In this document: positions 24,446 through 35,013 of the stretch, in pieces
Layout: each line of letters opens with the position of its first letter
Numbering within the stretch: the stretch's first letter is position 1
Assembly: GCA_015227615.1 (NCBI GenBank)
Contig: JAALGZ010000053.1
Span: forward strand, 1 to 64,000
Reading direction: 5' to 3'
From: Labyrinthula sp. Ha
Taxonomy: Eukaryota; Sar; Bigyra; Labyrinthulida; Labyrinthulaceae
DNA length: 64,000 nucleotides
The notes under the pieces: generated by a model
The model's database searches: none
What the model saw: the letters and a program-made list of their open reading frames with translations, nothing else
Told to the model about the DNA's origin: nothing
Position numbers and translations under genes: made by a program

Positions 24446-26541
24446 TCACTCATCTGTGAGAAACGTGAGTTGAGAAAAGTCAAGCTGTGTCACAGATTTT
24501 TCTCCCTTCCCCTTCCTTCTTTTGACCCTCTTCCTTGGTGACTCAAACATAATCCCACTTTCTTCAGAAACTTGATCCAAATCCCCGAAGTTTCCATCTG
24601 GGTTCTCCCTGAGCGCAGCAGTCATCTTCAAGACTGCTGCGTAGCTCTTCTTCCAGCCCTCATTGCTGCTTTTCACCTCTTCACAGAGCGCTTTGCATGC
24701 AGTGAGGAGCTTGGAATATTTAGTTTCCGGCTTTCTTGGGATGTAAGCTGCGTTCACTGGCGGAACTTTCACCTTGAACTCAATACACCCACGTGGGCCA
24801 TCGACTTCTCGCCCCATCTCTCTTAGTGCCTGCTTGAACAGAGAATGCTCCTGGTACCTCCACCTCGCTGGAAGATGATCTATGTCCATGTATTGGATCC
24901 TTTTACGATCACAATACCGGGCATAGTGACGACATAGAAAACGTTGATTTGTCCACGTTTCACAAGTACTTGATTGAAGTTTTAGCCCTTCCCTTTCAAC
25001 AACCTCTATCACATGCTTCATCTTTATTCTCGAGTTTGAATCACTTACAATGAGCTTTGCTGCGCTCAACTCTTCAACGATTCAACACTCTCTCATTAAC
25101 GTCAACTGTGTATGAAAATTTCTTCAGCTTCCTTTGAAAAATGTTTATCCTCCCTAATCAAATCCTTGATCTTTTTCAAAGTTGTCTCCATGTACTTATC
25201 CACATTATTCTCGTTGTGGGTTACAACTTCATCAAGTGTCCATGTTTTAAGAGTACTTTTTAAAGAACCATTCCCTTTGATGGCTGAGTGAAATGATTCA
25301 ACCCTCTGAGTAGCGCTGTGAGAGAACGTTGGAAGTTTTCTCGTCATTTCCCAACACACTTTGTTTTTTTTTTCCTTAATTTTTTTTAGGGCAACTTCCT
25401 ATGGTTCTTCAGGATATTCAACCAACATGTTTTCAATAAGCTGATCAAGTTTTTTTTTCTTCTGAAAAGATTCCAGTGAGAACATCCCCCAAGCTGCTTG
25501 TAAATTTTATTTTTTTCATCCCTTTTAGGTTAGATGCTGCCGAGTTTAAGGTCGCAAAGAAGTGTTTCCTGCAAAGAACATGAGACGCCCCCAGTTCCTC
25601 AACAGCTGCTTCCAGTGCTTTACTCCCATCGGTCATGATGATTAACGCATCCTGAAGACCCAGAAGTTTCAGCCCTTTCACCACATCTTTACTGGACTCG
25701 CTCTCCATCATTGAGCACCCGAAATTTATGGTATTAAGGAAACAATGGATCCCGCAAGGCAACATTGCTACCAACCGATATCTGCTTATTCCATGGGTAG
25801 TATCCACTTGGATACTATCCCTGTATACTTTTTTTAATTTATTTTGTAGGTCTTCTTGAAAGCTGAATCCATTTAGAATAGCTTTGCCTTCCTTGGGATA
25901 ATCCCATGTCAGATCAAATCTTCCTCCACGTTCTAAGCATCTTTTCCCACACGTAATTAACTTTTTAATATTATTATCTTCGCTAGCGTCAACGCCTTCT
26001 TTAGTTTTTTCATAATTCTTTTTACTAGTGTTTTGTCAAACAATGTGCCTGGAAAATTGCGATGTAGAGCGACATCTGCCGCTGCAATTCCACTGTCGGC
26101 AACTCCTAGGTGTTTAATCATTTTTAATTCTTCAGTTGTAAGCTGTTGTACGTATTTTTTTATCTTTCCTAGTGCTTTTACCTCATGATTGCAGTGATTT
26201 TCGTTAGTTACGACGAAAATGTACTTAGAAGTTTCCAGATTAAGCTTAATGTTAACTTCAAACGAGCAATTTTTGTCTGAACTACACTTAATTTTACATC
26301 TCTTAAGTCTTTTGCAGTTCCAACCCCATTTATCAAAGCTAATTGCCTCGTCAAAGTAGTGAGAAGCACGAATTTTCCACTTAAACCGACCACTGGCAAG
26401 TCTACTGATCACTTCCAGCATTTCTTCTGAAGTAGAATACGTTGCTGCAGTCCATTTTCCTAGTATATCTGTTTGAGTTTGTTGTTCAGGGTCTAGAACC
26501 TCTGGTTGGAGGCCTGACCCTTTGGTTTTGTCTTTTTGCAT
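24446..26541 (-). pseudogene. MULE transposase, broken reading frame
   Basis: A Mutator-family transposase on the minus strand from the ATG at 26541 to a stop at 24446. The N-terminal part (26541-25957) has a Cys/His zinc-binding module (CKRLKRCKIKCSS ... NENHCNHE) like the DNA-binding domain of MuDR/FAR1-type proteins. The catalytic core follows: VDTTHG with the first Asp, then TDGSKALEAA and LCRKHFF with the second Asp and the family's C..H motif, then QRVESFHSAIKG carrying the likely Glu. A SWIM-like finger (CETWTNQRFLCRH) lies in the last part, and the protein ends in a basic tail. The domains alternate between two frames. I see about three frame shifts, one in a run of A, and one in-frame stop near 25390. 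Homopolymer sequencing error could explain some of them. Order and spacing of the domains are normal for the family. Confidence 0.88.
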
Positions 26542-26662
26542 AGTTTTTGTTCGTAATTTTGTCTTGAAATTTGCCCAAAATATTTGTTTCTGTCCTCTTA
26601 AACTTTTCTCGAAGTATGAGGATTCACAAATTCTGCGCCCCGATTATTCAGACGAAGTATGA

Positions 26663-26740
26663 TGAAAAAAATTTTGGGAAATCGATCTGACCAATGAAAT
26701 CGCGAGGAGTATCTGACTCCGGAGTCAAAAAACCCGCGCC
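26663..26740 (-). repeat. MULE right terminal inverted repeat
   Basis: Reverse complement of the left end, with the same TGACTCCGGAGTCA palindrome at 26714-26727 and the same CCCAAAATTTTTTT inner block. The outermost eight bases differ from the left end at several positions. Confidence 0.9.
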
Positions 26741-26750
26741 CAGGACACAG
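26741..26750. repeat. Target-site duplication, right copy
   Basis: CAGGACACAG, identical to 22522-22531. Confidence 0.9.
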
Positions 26751-27330
26751 TATTCAATTCAATAAGAAAGATAGAGACAGTAATTATGTATTGAGTAGAA
26801 TTTATTGTATTGAAGTTAGTATAAAACAATATATCTTTAGTTTCAGTACTTTAATAATTCTATGAATCTATATTTCATATGGACAAAATAAAGTGAAATA
26901 ACAATATATTTGATGACTGGTTTGTAATAACAGTTTAAGAACACCTCATGTATAACAAAAAAAATATATTATATTGTATTGAGATTAAATAACACCTTAA
27001 TATCTAAGATAAAACTATATTATTACGTCCTTGTGCTGATATTATATTTTGATCATATATACGTTTAATTTCCCCACCCTATAAAAACTAACATTCAAAA
27101 TACCAGTAAAATATATACATATTAAACTATATTTAAAATACAACCCCAATAGAATTGGATTCTAAATTCATGAAACTGTCCATTTATTCTTATTTTAAAC
27201 TGCGTCATCATGAAGAGTTTAACTCATGTTTTGGAACTCTTGAATAATTCTGTGTATCTTATAGAACACCTGGTTTGACGAAAACCACTCCAACAAAAAA
27301 CCAAACTTAAAACCAAACAAGAAGTAAAAT
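26751..27330. other. Intergenic, upstream of the endonuclease gene
   Basis: About 580 bp of strongly AT-rich sequence with no open frame of note. It must hold the promoter of the gene at 27331. The last 50 bp before that start are rich in A and C (repeated AAAACCAAAC words). I cannot single out a TATA element with confidence. Confidence 0.4.
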
Positions 27331-28155
27331 ATGTTTAAAGCTATCACTCTAGGAACTATTGCATCCTCAGTAAAAGGAACAAACCTATTTGACTGTGACG
27401 TTGATGACTTTTATGGAAGTTTTGACCCTGATGATTATTCCTCTGCTTCATCTCTGAAAAGTGCTCTACATAATTTAATTGATAACCACGAAGTAATTAG
27501 TTATGATGACGCAAGGTATGCTTTAGAAGATATTGATGCACAAGGAAGTGGAGTAAGAGGTATTTATACTTTAGATACAAAGACTGAGTGGGCAAGTGGA
27601 GATAATGCTTGGAATAGAGAACACGTTTGGCCAAGATCAAGAGGAATTGATAGTTCAGGAGCAGATAATTCAGATATCTTTAATTTATTTCCTTGTGATG
27701 TAAATATTAATAGTGCAAGAGGAAATAAATTTTATGATTATTGTACTCTTGGTGAGAATGGATGTATTCAACCAGCAGGAACTTCTTCAGAAGATGCACA
27801 TAGTACAACAAGAGAAGATGATGATACTTGGGCACCACCAACTAGTGTAAGAGGAGATTTAGCAAGAGCTGTATTTTATATGGCTGTTCGTTATGATGGT
27901 TCTGATTCTTCAACAACTAATCTAGAGTTGAATGAGTGTAATGGAAATACTTGTCCAACAAACACTTTTGGAAGGTTATCAACTTTGTTAGAATGGCATG
28001 AAGATGATCCTGTTTCAAGCTCAGAAAGAACTAGAGTAAATAATATTTGTAATGATTACCAAGGAAATAGAAATCCTTTTGTAGATTTTCCTGAATTAGT
28101 AGAAAGAGTTTTTGGAAGTAGAAGACAACTTGAAGAAGAAAAAGTTAATAACTAA
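27331..28155 (+). CDS. Endonuclease I family nuclease (EndA/NucM/Vvn-like)
   Basis: A 274-residue single-exon gene for a non-specific DNA/RNA endonuclease of the Endonuclease_1 (beta-beta-alpha metal) family. The metal-site signature is NREHVWPRS at 95-103, with the general-base His98 and Glu97; a second conserved block, FNLFPCDVNINSARGN (117-132), supplies the metal-binding Asn127. At least eight Cys (22, 122, 138, 145 and later ones) suggest disulfides and an extracellular or vacuolar location. The first 15-16 residues are mildly hydrophobic and may be a short signal peptide, though a weak one. The family is best known from secreted bacterial nucleases. Codon use is as AT-rich as in its neighbours. 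An AATAAA at about 28178 may be the poly(A) signal. It converges on the 7TM gene 174 nt away. Confidence 0.93.
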   Translation: MFKAITLGTIASSVKGTNLFDCDVDDFYGSFDPDDYSSASSLKSALHNLIDNHEVISYDDARYALEDIDAQGSGVRGIYTLDTKTEWASGDNAWNREHVWPRSRGIDSSGADNSDIFNLFPCDVNINSARGNKFYDYCTLGENGCIQPAGTSSEDAHSTTREDDDTWAPPTSVRGDLARAVFYMAVRYDGSDSSTTNLELNECNGNTCPTNTFGRLSTLLEWHEDDPVSSSERTRVNNICNDYQGNRNPFVDFPELVERVFGSRRQLEEEKVNN

Positions 28156-28329
28156 CTGTACAAAAAGAAAAAATATAAATAAATGGGATTGTAAACAAAA
28201 TATGATTTTGGCTCCTAAGTTTAAAATGATCTATTTTGAATATCTCAAAAAATTTTATTTTTACTTAAGCAAAACACCTCAATATATATAAATCTTTCTT
28301 GAACCTTAAAAAATACTCTTGAATATAGT

Positions 28330-29373
28330 TTATATTGATACTGCAGCACTTTCTGTTTTAATCTTCACAGTGTCTGTGTTTCCAGGAGTTTTTTGTCTTG
28401 ATGTGAAATTTAGATTCTTTTGAACAATATGTCCAATCCCAAAAGACATTGTAGCAAAAGCTCCCCCATTTATTGCATGAGCATAAACAGCAACAAATTC
28501 CATACTCTTGAAGCATATTGCTAAAATTCCTGTAGGTCCAATAAGAAAACAATAGATAGCTATTATTCGTATTATGAAAGAAATATTTGGAATTCCCTCT
28601 AGACAATACAAATAAAAAGAGTTTTTTTTATTGTTTTCAGTTGTATGTAAAACAACATTTTTCATATCACTTATTATTGCCAAAAGAGTTTTTCTTACTA
28701 AATAATACAAGAGAAATATTCTAAAACTTTGTCCAACATAATGAATATAAAAAAATATTCCACCTTCTTTTCTATTTAAATAAACAGGAGGAACAAACAG
28801 AAAAAAGTCAAAAAGATCATAAAATAATAAACAAGGTATTATCATCCCAATAGTATTTGATGCATCTCTTCCGAGTAACTTGAAATCTGTTCCCAAGCCA
28901 TTTTTCATCTTGTATAAATGATATCTAATATACTTTGATAAGAACATAGTTGTAGAAAATTGTTGCAGTACAATGGCAATACCTAAAGTAAAAGTATAAC
29001 TTTTTGATATAGAATATTCTTGAGAAGGATCAACAAGTCGAATTCCATAGCAAACCATATAAAAAACTAGTGCTAATATTAGTGGTATTTGTCTTAAGAA
29101 CCGCTTAAAACTTTTAAGCTTGTTAACAATGTGTATAAGTTCAAATATATTCAATATCAAAGATAGAAAGAAAATTGAGTATAGGAGGTTATTATGGATT
29201 GAACAAGGAAGTGTTTCCAGAACAAAAGTTTCGTTCGTTTCGTGTTCTTTGGTAAAAGGAAAATAAACCATTTCCAGAGATTGAGACCAACCTGGAGAGC
29301 AAATACATATGTCCTGTTCTGAGCAGAAACCTGAAGCACCACAATTGCTTATCGCTAAACTTTCAAAGCACAT
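28330..29373 (-). CDS. EGF-like/seven-transmembrane protein, receptor-like
   Basis: A 347-residue single-exon gene. Residues 2-27 contain six Cys in an EGF-like pattern (SNCGASGFCSEQDICICSPGW), followed by a short NxT-bearing linker. Then come seven hydrophobic segments at about 62-84, 95-113, 126-148, 171-194, 206-227, 263-288 and 291-316, and a short polar tail ending near the stop. The layout is that of a GPCR-like receptor with an outward EGF module, but I see no signature of a named GPCR class. No cleavable signal peptide precedes the EGF-like part, although a stop codon lies in frame just upstream of this ATG. An unseen upstream exon could add more ectodomain. It converges with the endonuclease gene. 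Confidence 0.85.
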   Translation of the reverse strand: MCFESLAISNCGASGFCSEQDICICSPGWSQSLEMVYFPFTKEHETNETFVLETLPCSIHNNLLYSIFFLSLILNIFELIHIVNKLKSFKRFLRQIPLILALVFYMVCYGIRLVDPSQEYSISKSYTFTLGIAIVLQQFSTTMFLSKYIRYHLYKMKNGLGTDFKLLGRDASNTIGMIIPCLLFYDLFDFFLFVPPVYLNRKEGGIFFYIHYVGQSFRIFLLYYLVRKTLLAIISDMKNVVLHTTENNKKNSFYLYCLEGIPNISFIIRIIAIYCFLIGPTGILAICFKSMEFVAVYAHAINGGAFATMSFGIGHIVQKNLNFTSRQKTPGNTDTVKIKTESAAVSI

Positions 29374-32300
29374 TTTTTTTCTTTAATTTTGTTTCGGTGT
29401 CTTATTTAAGCTATTTTTGTGTGGAATTGGCGTGTGTATGGACCCTTGGTATTAATTTTAGTTAATATTAGAAAGTACAGTGAGAGATATCTGATAGCAG
29501 GAACTACTCCCGTGCTATAAAGTGTGTACTTCAATAAAAATGTCATGACAACAGTGTGTTAAACTCTTCTATCTTGTATTCACGGCAACTTCCCGGAATT
29601 TTGAACTGATCTTGACCAAAGTATTTGTGTGAAATAGGGCATTACCGCAAAATCACACTTGAGCAAACCGGGACGTTCGCAAAAAATACTAAAATGACAA
29701 TACGAAACTTGCTTAGTTATCATTGTCTCTGGTGGAAACAGATGTAATTTTAACTATTAAGTTCTTATTATTAACTTCTCTTCAGTTTTTACTAGTATTT
29801 TGAATTCTCAAATATTTATATATTCAGGACTTTCCTTTAAGAGGAAAGGAAAAGACAATTGTGTATCACTAATACCTCGGTTGCATATAAAACTTATTTG
29901 CGTGTACATAGTACAGATTTAGAAGAAAACGCAATACAGAAAGCATCCACATGGTGAAACGTTTTAGTACTTACTATCCATAATACCCGCCAAAATGTAC
30001 TAAGCCCTCCTAAGCCTCTTCCCTCGAGAGCTCGCTATTATCTGTTCAAGGCAGTTGCTGTTTGGTTGCGACTTAATTTCAGTAGGCAGATTGCCATTCT
30101 ACATGATAGATGCTTTTTTTGTAGCAAAGTAAGAACTCTGACTACAATTTCTTCATAATCTATGTCCTGGTTTTGAGGCCTATCGTTTTTGAGGCTCAGC
30201 ATAAAACAGTTTAGGTGAAAGTGGCAGACATTATTATGTTTCGTTACTGCTTATACAAAAGTATTTTTATGGAGAGCAGAAACAATTTAGACAAATCTAT
30301 CCGGTTATTGAAATTATGGATCATTTCAATCCATCTGCAGAGCTCACAAAAGTGTCATATATTCAACCTTCCCCCAATTTATAATTCTTAGTCCCTGCGA
30401 GCATCGTAAAAATACTGTAAGTTTCGCGCTTGCTGGTGGGGTTTCAAAGTGAAAGTAATTTCACAAAAATATGAGAGTAAGTAGCTCTATTTTCGAGGTA
30501 AGAGGCCGTACCTGGTATCTAACTACGAGAGTTCCGTTCAGTGACAGAAGGTTAACTTATTTTCCTACCGTATACTATTTAAGACTCCTTACGCTGTGCG
30601 GAATGTGCAGTTACTCCGATGCTGAATTTGTCTTACATGACTGTTCTCTTCTGTGCTTAAGAGTTAATGCAGTCAAATGGCTTAACCTCTTAGAGCGCTC
30701 TATGTTCTAAACTCTGCATGCCTAATGAGGGTCCTAATGATACTATGTTTTTCTGTAGTTCTACTTTCAATATCAATTTTGTTCCGTGCTTTTTCTCTCG
30801 TAAAATAGCTTTTTGAATCTCCAGAATATCTGATCTCGTTGATTTAAGGGTTTGCTTACCCCAGATCTTGCTCCAATTGTTTAATCCCCAAAATTCAAAC
30901 ACAAATCAAATCTAATTGCAAATGATTGAATTTAGCTCATGCTCAAACCGAAGGACTCCAAGCAGGCAATGAAAACATACACGAATGTCGTAAGAGGTTT
31001 AATAGGGTGTATGGAGGTAGTTTAAGCAATTTTTACCGATTTTTTCTGATTTGAAGTAGGCCTAGAAGTGAGGATTCAAGGTAAATTTGCACCATTGGCT
31101 TCCAGGTAGTGTTCGTTTAGGCTTCCAGAGGTTTGAGGATTTTGTATTTTAGGTTGAGGTAATCTGGTGAGGATGTATCATGATTGTTCTATTAGGTATT
31201 GAAGCCCGGAAAACTGCTTCTAATTTAATAGTTTACCTATGTTGAGGATAGTGTTCTAGGGGCTAGATGTTCCATCGGCAGCTGCATACTAGGGAGAAGT
31301 AGTTGTCACGGCTATGCATCGTAGTTGTAGTATTTCTTCGGTATAGTTGCAAATCCCCAGACATTGTTCCGGTCAAGAGGAAGATCGAGTTAGTTCCAAC
31401 AAGTTTCTGAGCGCAGATGACAAAATTTATGTTGGCAGCGTTATTCTACCATGTTTTGCTGTGTACTGTTGATAGCCCAGGCACGCGGGAACCCTCGAAA
31501 CCGTATTCCCATAAGCTGCAGTTTTTTTGCACGCTTACTTGTTGGTGAGGTTATGCAGTTTTGCGGATTCCGGATAAAGGCACGTGTTAGATATCCGTTT
31601 CCTTTATTCCAGGTCCATAACACATTTCATTGAAGATAGGTAGCTTTCTTATCTTGATTCTATCATGGAGCAATCGCCGGGAGCGACTTAACTTAAAACC
31701 TGATTTTACTTAAAAACTCTATATCGGGAATTTATCAAAACTACAAGATTCAGAATTACAGCAAAGCATGCAAAAACACCTAATTGGGTCATTCTCAGCG
31801 AATTGTTCGAATTTTAAAACGATTCCTGGACTCAGACGCTCGCATTGTAATGTAAGAGATGTTTGAATATCTTATGTGCATGCAACTGCTTTTACTGTGA
31901 TACTTGCACTCATAGCCACAATCAGTTAAATGCAGAGATTGAAATCCTGTTACTCTTAGAAGATACATTAAAGATAATGTTACAACTGAAGTAGTGCTAG
32001 CATTGGAGAAGTGATTTCTTAAGTGTTGAACAAGGAGCTATAAACTAATTTTGCTTCAACGGTGAGTTAAAAAGCACAGGGATGTCACAGGGAGCTCGTC
32101 TTGAAGGATAATCCTGCAAAGATTTCAACAAACCAAATATCGTCTTCCTGAAAACCCGATCTTCGGTGATATTTGTAGTAACTTGGTTGAAGAAATTATA
32201 TAATTCTTTGTAACTCGTCTTACTTTGAATTGGATTTCCAAGAAGCTAGCATTTTGGTAGATTAAGTGCCACAAGACTAACAACAGCGAAATCCAGCATG

Positions 32301-35013
32301 GAAATTAATTTCTCTACAAGCAACAGACAAATATCACTCATTTAATACTAATACGGAAAGTTTTTCTTTGTTATAAAAATACAAAACAACGTCTTTAAGC
32401 AATAAGAGCTTAAATCTTAAAATCAAAATCATAGTGCGTATGAATTAAGATGTCGCAAGCCCAGCTACTATAAATGCATACTGTGTTTTAGTATATCCCC
32501 AATACAGTGCGAGTATTTGAGTCCAAGAATCATTCAAAAAATCAAGAATTTTCTGATAACAGGTCAATTCTGTATTGTTGTACACTTTCTCGCAGCTCTG
32601 ATTCTTGTTGTTTTGATAAATTGTTGATATTGACTGTTGAAGCAAAATCGCGTTTTAGTCAAGTCGCTCCCCCAAATCTTTTTTCTAATGTATATTTCTA
32701 AACAAGTATATTTTTCTAGACGTAGTTTGATTTTTAAAATTTCCAGCATTTTTCTTAAAACAATGCTCAGGAGCTATCTATGGAGGTTATAAATTGCAGG
32801 GATGAAAACCATGTTGTGTGTGAGTTGCCTTATCACTTTTGTATTCGTGTTAGTAAAAGAGATGATTTCCCTGTATTTGGTAAATTGGGCTTTAAATTTA
32901 TCCAAGTTTGGCTAGATATATTGCAACCCAATTCATCCAAATCTAAAGACTGTTACAGCTACACCATTCATTTCAATGGTTGAAAAACTTCATCCCAAAA
33001 GGGTGTTTACTTTGCCTCTGACTATTGCGTCCATTGAACCATGTTCCTGTCATATTTAATAGTCAATTTTTATAGATAGTTACAATACTGGCAGTTAGTT
33101 GCGCAAAAGGCATAGCTTATATGCAAGAGCTGGATTGGCTGTTTATATGCAATAACTAATGGGTATTTTCTGTGGGATAAGTGTTTTTTGATTAGCTGTC
33201 TGTTTATTCTCTTTTTTTTCATCTTGCCTTTCTCATTTCCGGTTCCGATTACTCACTTTACATCCATCTAGAGTATTATTAGGTTGAGGGAGGTATTTCT
33301 TGCTTCTGGAGTGGTATTTGGGTGTGGTACCAGATATGTGTACATTTGTTATGTTCTATTGTTGATGTTCATATGCCACATATCAGTTATTATGAAATAA
33401 TATAGTACCATGTTATATATCTTAAGTCACTAAGGTGAAAGAAATGATAAGGGTTGGGAAAATCCGATGTAATCCTGAACGTAAGATAGAAACTTCCGCC
33501 ATATTACCCAGCTATTTTATACCCAGTTATCTGGTATGGTTGAGTTGGTGTATAATTATTAAAGGTGTAGACCTAGGTTTGATAAACTTGAAATGCATAG
33601 AGCTTTGAACTTAATGAAAGTGGAAATGTTGCATATCAGGTGAATTTATTTGGATATTTTAAGTGAATTTCTTCGCCTTAATTATATTTTAAGTGTGACG
33701 AGGATTTATTACATGGTTATGGAGGATTTTGCTCTGTATTAGGTATTTTCGGCTTGCTGGAAACTTCTTGCTAGGTAGGATTCTTATCTTATTGAATGGT
33801 CCTTTATTTATCTATCAAAGGAAGGAGCAGAAAGAAAAATTGTTGTCGTTTCTAGCACTCGTTGAGATACCTTTTTCATAAAATGGATCACTAACACTCC
33901 CATAGGTTCGCTATATTATCTGGAACGTTGACGCGGATGCTTTTCTTTATCTGCTCAGTACCTGTCTCATAATACCATGGTATATTCTATTGGTAGATGG
34001 AGGTGGTTAGATAGTTCTGTTTAGTTTACAGAGATATTATTATTTGCATGGGCCTATCAAGTATGAAACTCTATCTACAACTAAGAAGTGATGTTTTAGT
34101 TCAAACAAGCATGTCTTGAAACTTTACAGCGACTATGCCCTAACACCTCATGAGTATCTGTCACAGTTTTAGACTTTGATATCTTCTTTATCATGACTGG
34201 CGATATAATTAGCTTTTTCCCAATTTTGTACAATGTCACCTTTTTTTACTTAATTACGAATTGTTAAAAATTATTTAATTTTTTGATGGAGTCCAAATCC
34301 GAGCTTAACAATACTCTATCATGTCCTAGGGAAGCAACCAGAATCTTGATTCCTGTCAATTAACCGAATAGATTAAAAGGAAAACCCACGCATAGACACA
34401 AGAGAAGCCAAGATAGCCCATGGAAGCAAGTTAGACCACGTAACCCGAAGTCAATGCAATACAAGATCTTAATATCTTAATAAGAATATAATTAGAATAA
34501 CATGATGAGAATTACGTAGGGTTAGAGATCTGATCTCTGTCCCAACTAAATCCTAAGCCAATCATCATACTTAATTGTTCTCTACTTGCGTGTTTGCGAA
34601 ATGCCAAAAGGGAATTTACCATGTTTGCTTTAAGAAAATGGCTATATGCATTGACCCTGGGTTTCCAGCAGCTATGGCCTAGTACAAGATATACCCAAAG
34701 CCCGTATATGTATAGCGATAGTCCAAATATACCGTATTAGTCTCGTATCTTTGTTAATTGACAGTATACGGTAGAGAACGAAGAGCCAGTTTGATTACTT
34801 GTCTTCCATTAACAAGTTTGCTAAGGTTATTAAAGAAAACTAAGCGGAATAGAAAATTACATATTAATTATATATTCGCTAAATCAAAATGAACTAGAAT
34901 TGATGGTATGTATAATATTGTCTAGTGGAAGATGTAGAATGAACTGTAAGAATTTGAATTTTATAAGTATACCTCATACGATATTAGCCAGTTACTGCTG
35001 TTCTCAGTTCTTC
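29374..35013. other. Gene-poor stretch
   Basis: About 5.6 kb with no recognisable gene. Open frames are at most about 80 codons and occur on both strands. 30000-31700 is a little less AT-rich than the rest but shows neither domain-like translations nor repeats that I can detect. Confidence 0.5.

Larger units (their letters stand above)
22532..26740 (-). mobile_element. Mutator-like DNA transposon (MULE), 4.2 kb
   Basis: A complete element as judged by its ends: terminal inverted repeats of about 80 bp, flanked by a perfect 10-bp target-site duplication. The inside, read on the minus strand, holds a MULE-type transposase with an N-terminal zinc-binding domain, a DDE core and a SWIM finger. 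The rest, between the left end and the transposase C-terminus, is filled by a G-rich minisatellite. The ends and duplication look fresh, while the transposase frame is broken at about four places, so movement would need a transposase supplied by another copy. Confidence 0.92.
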
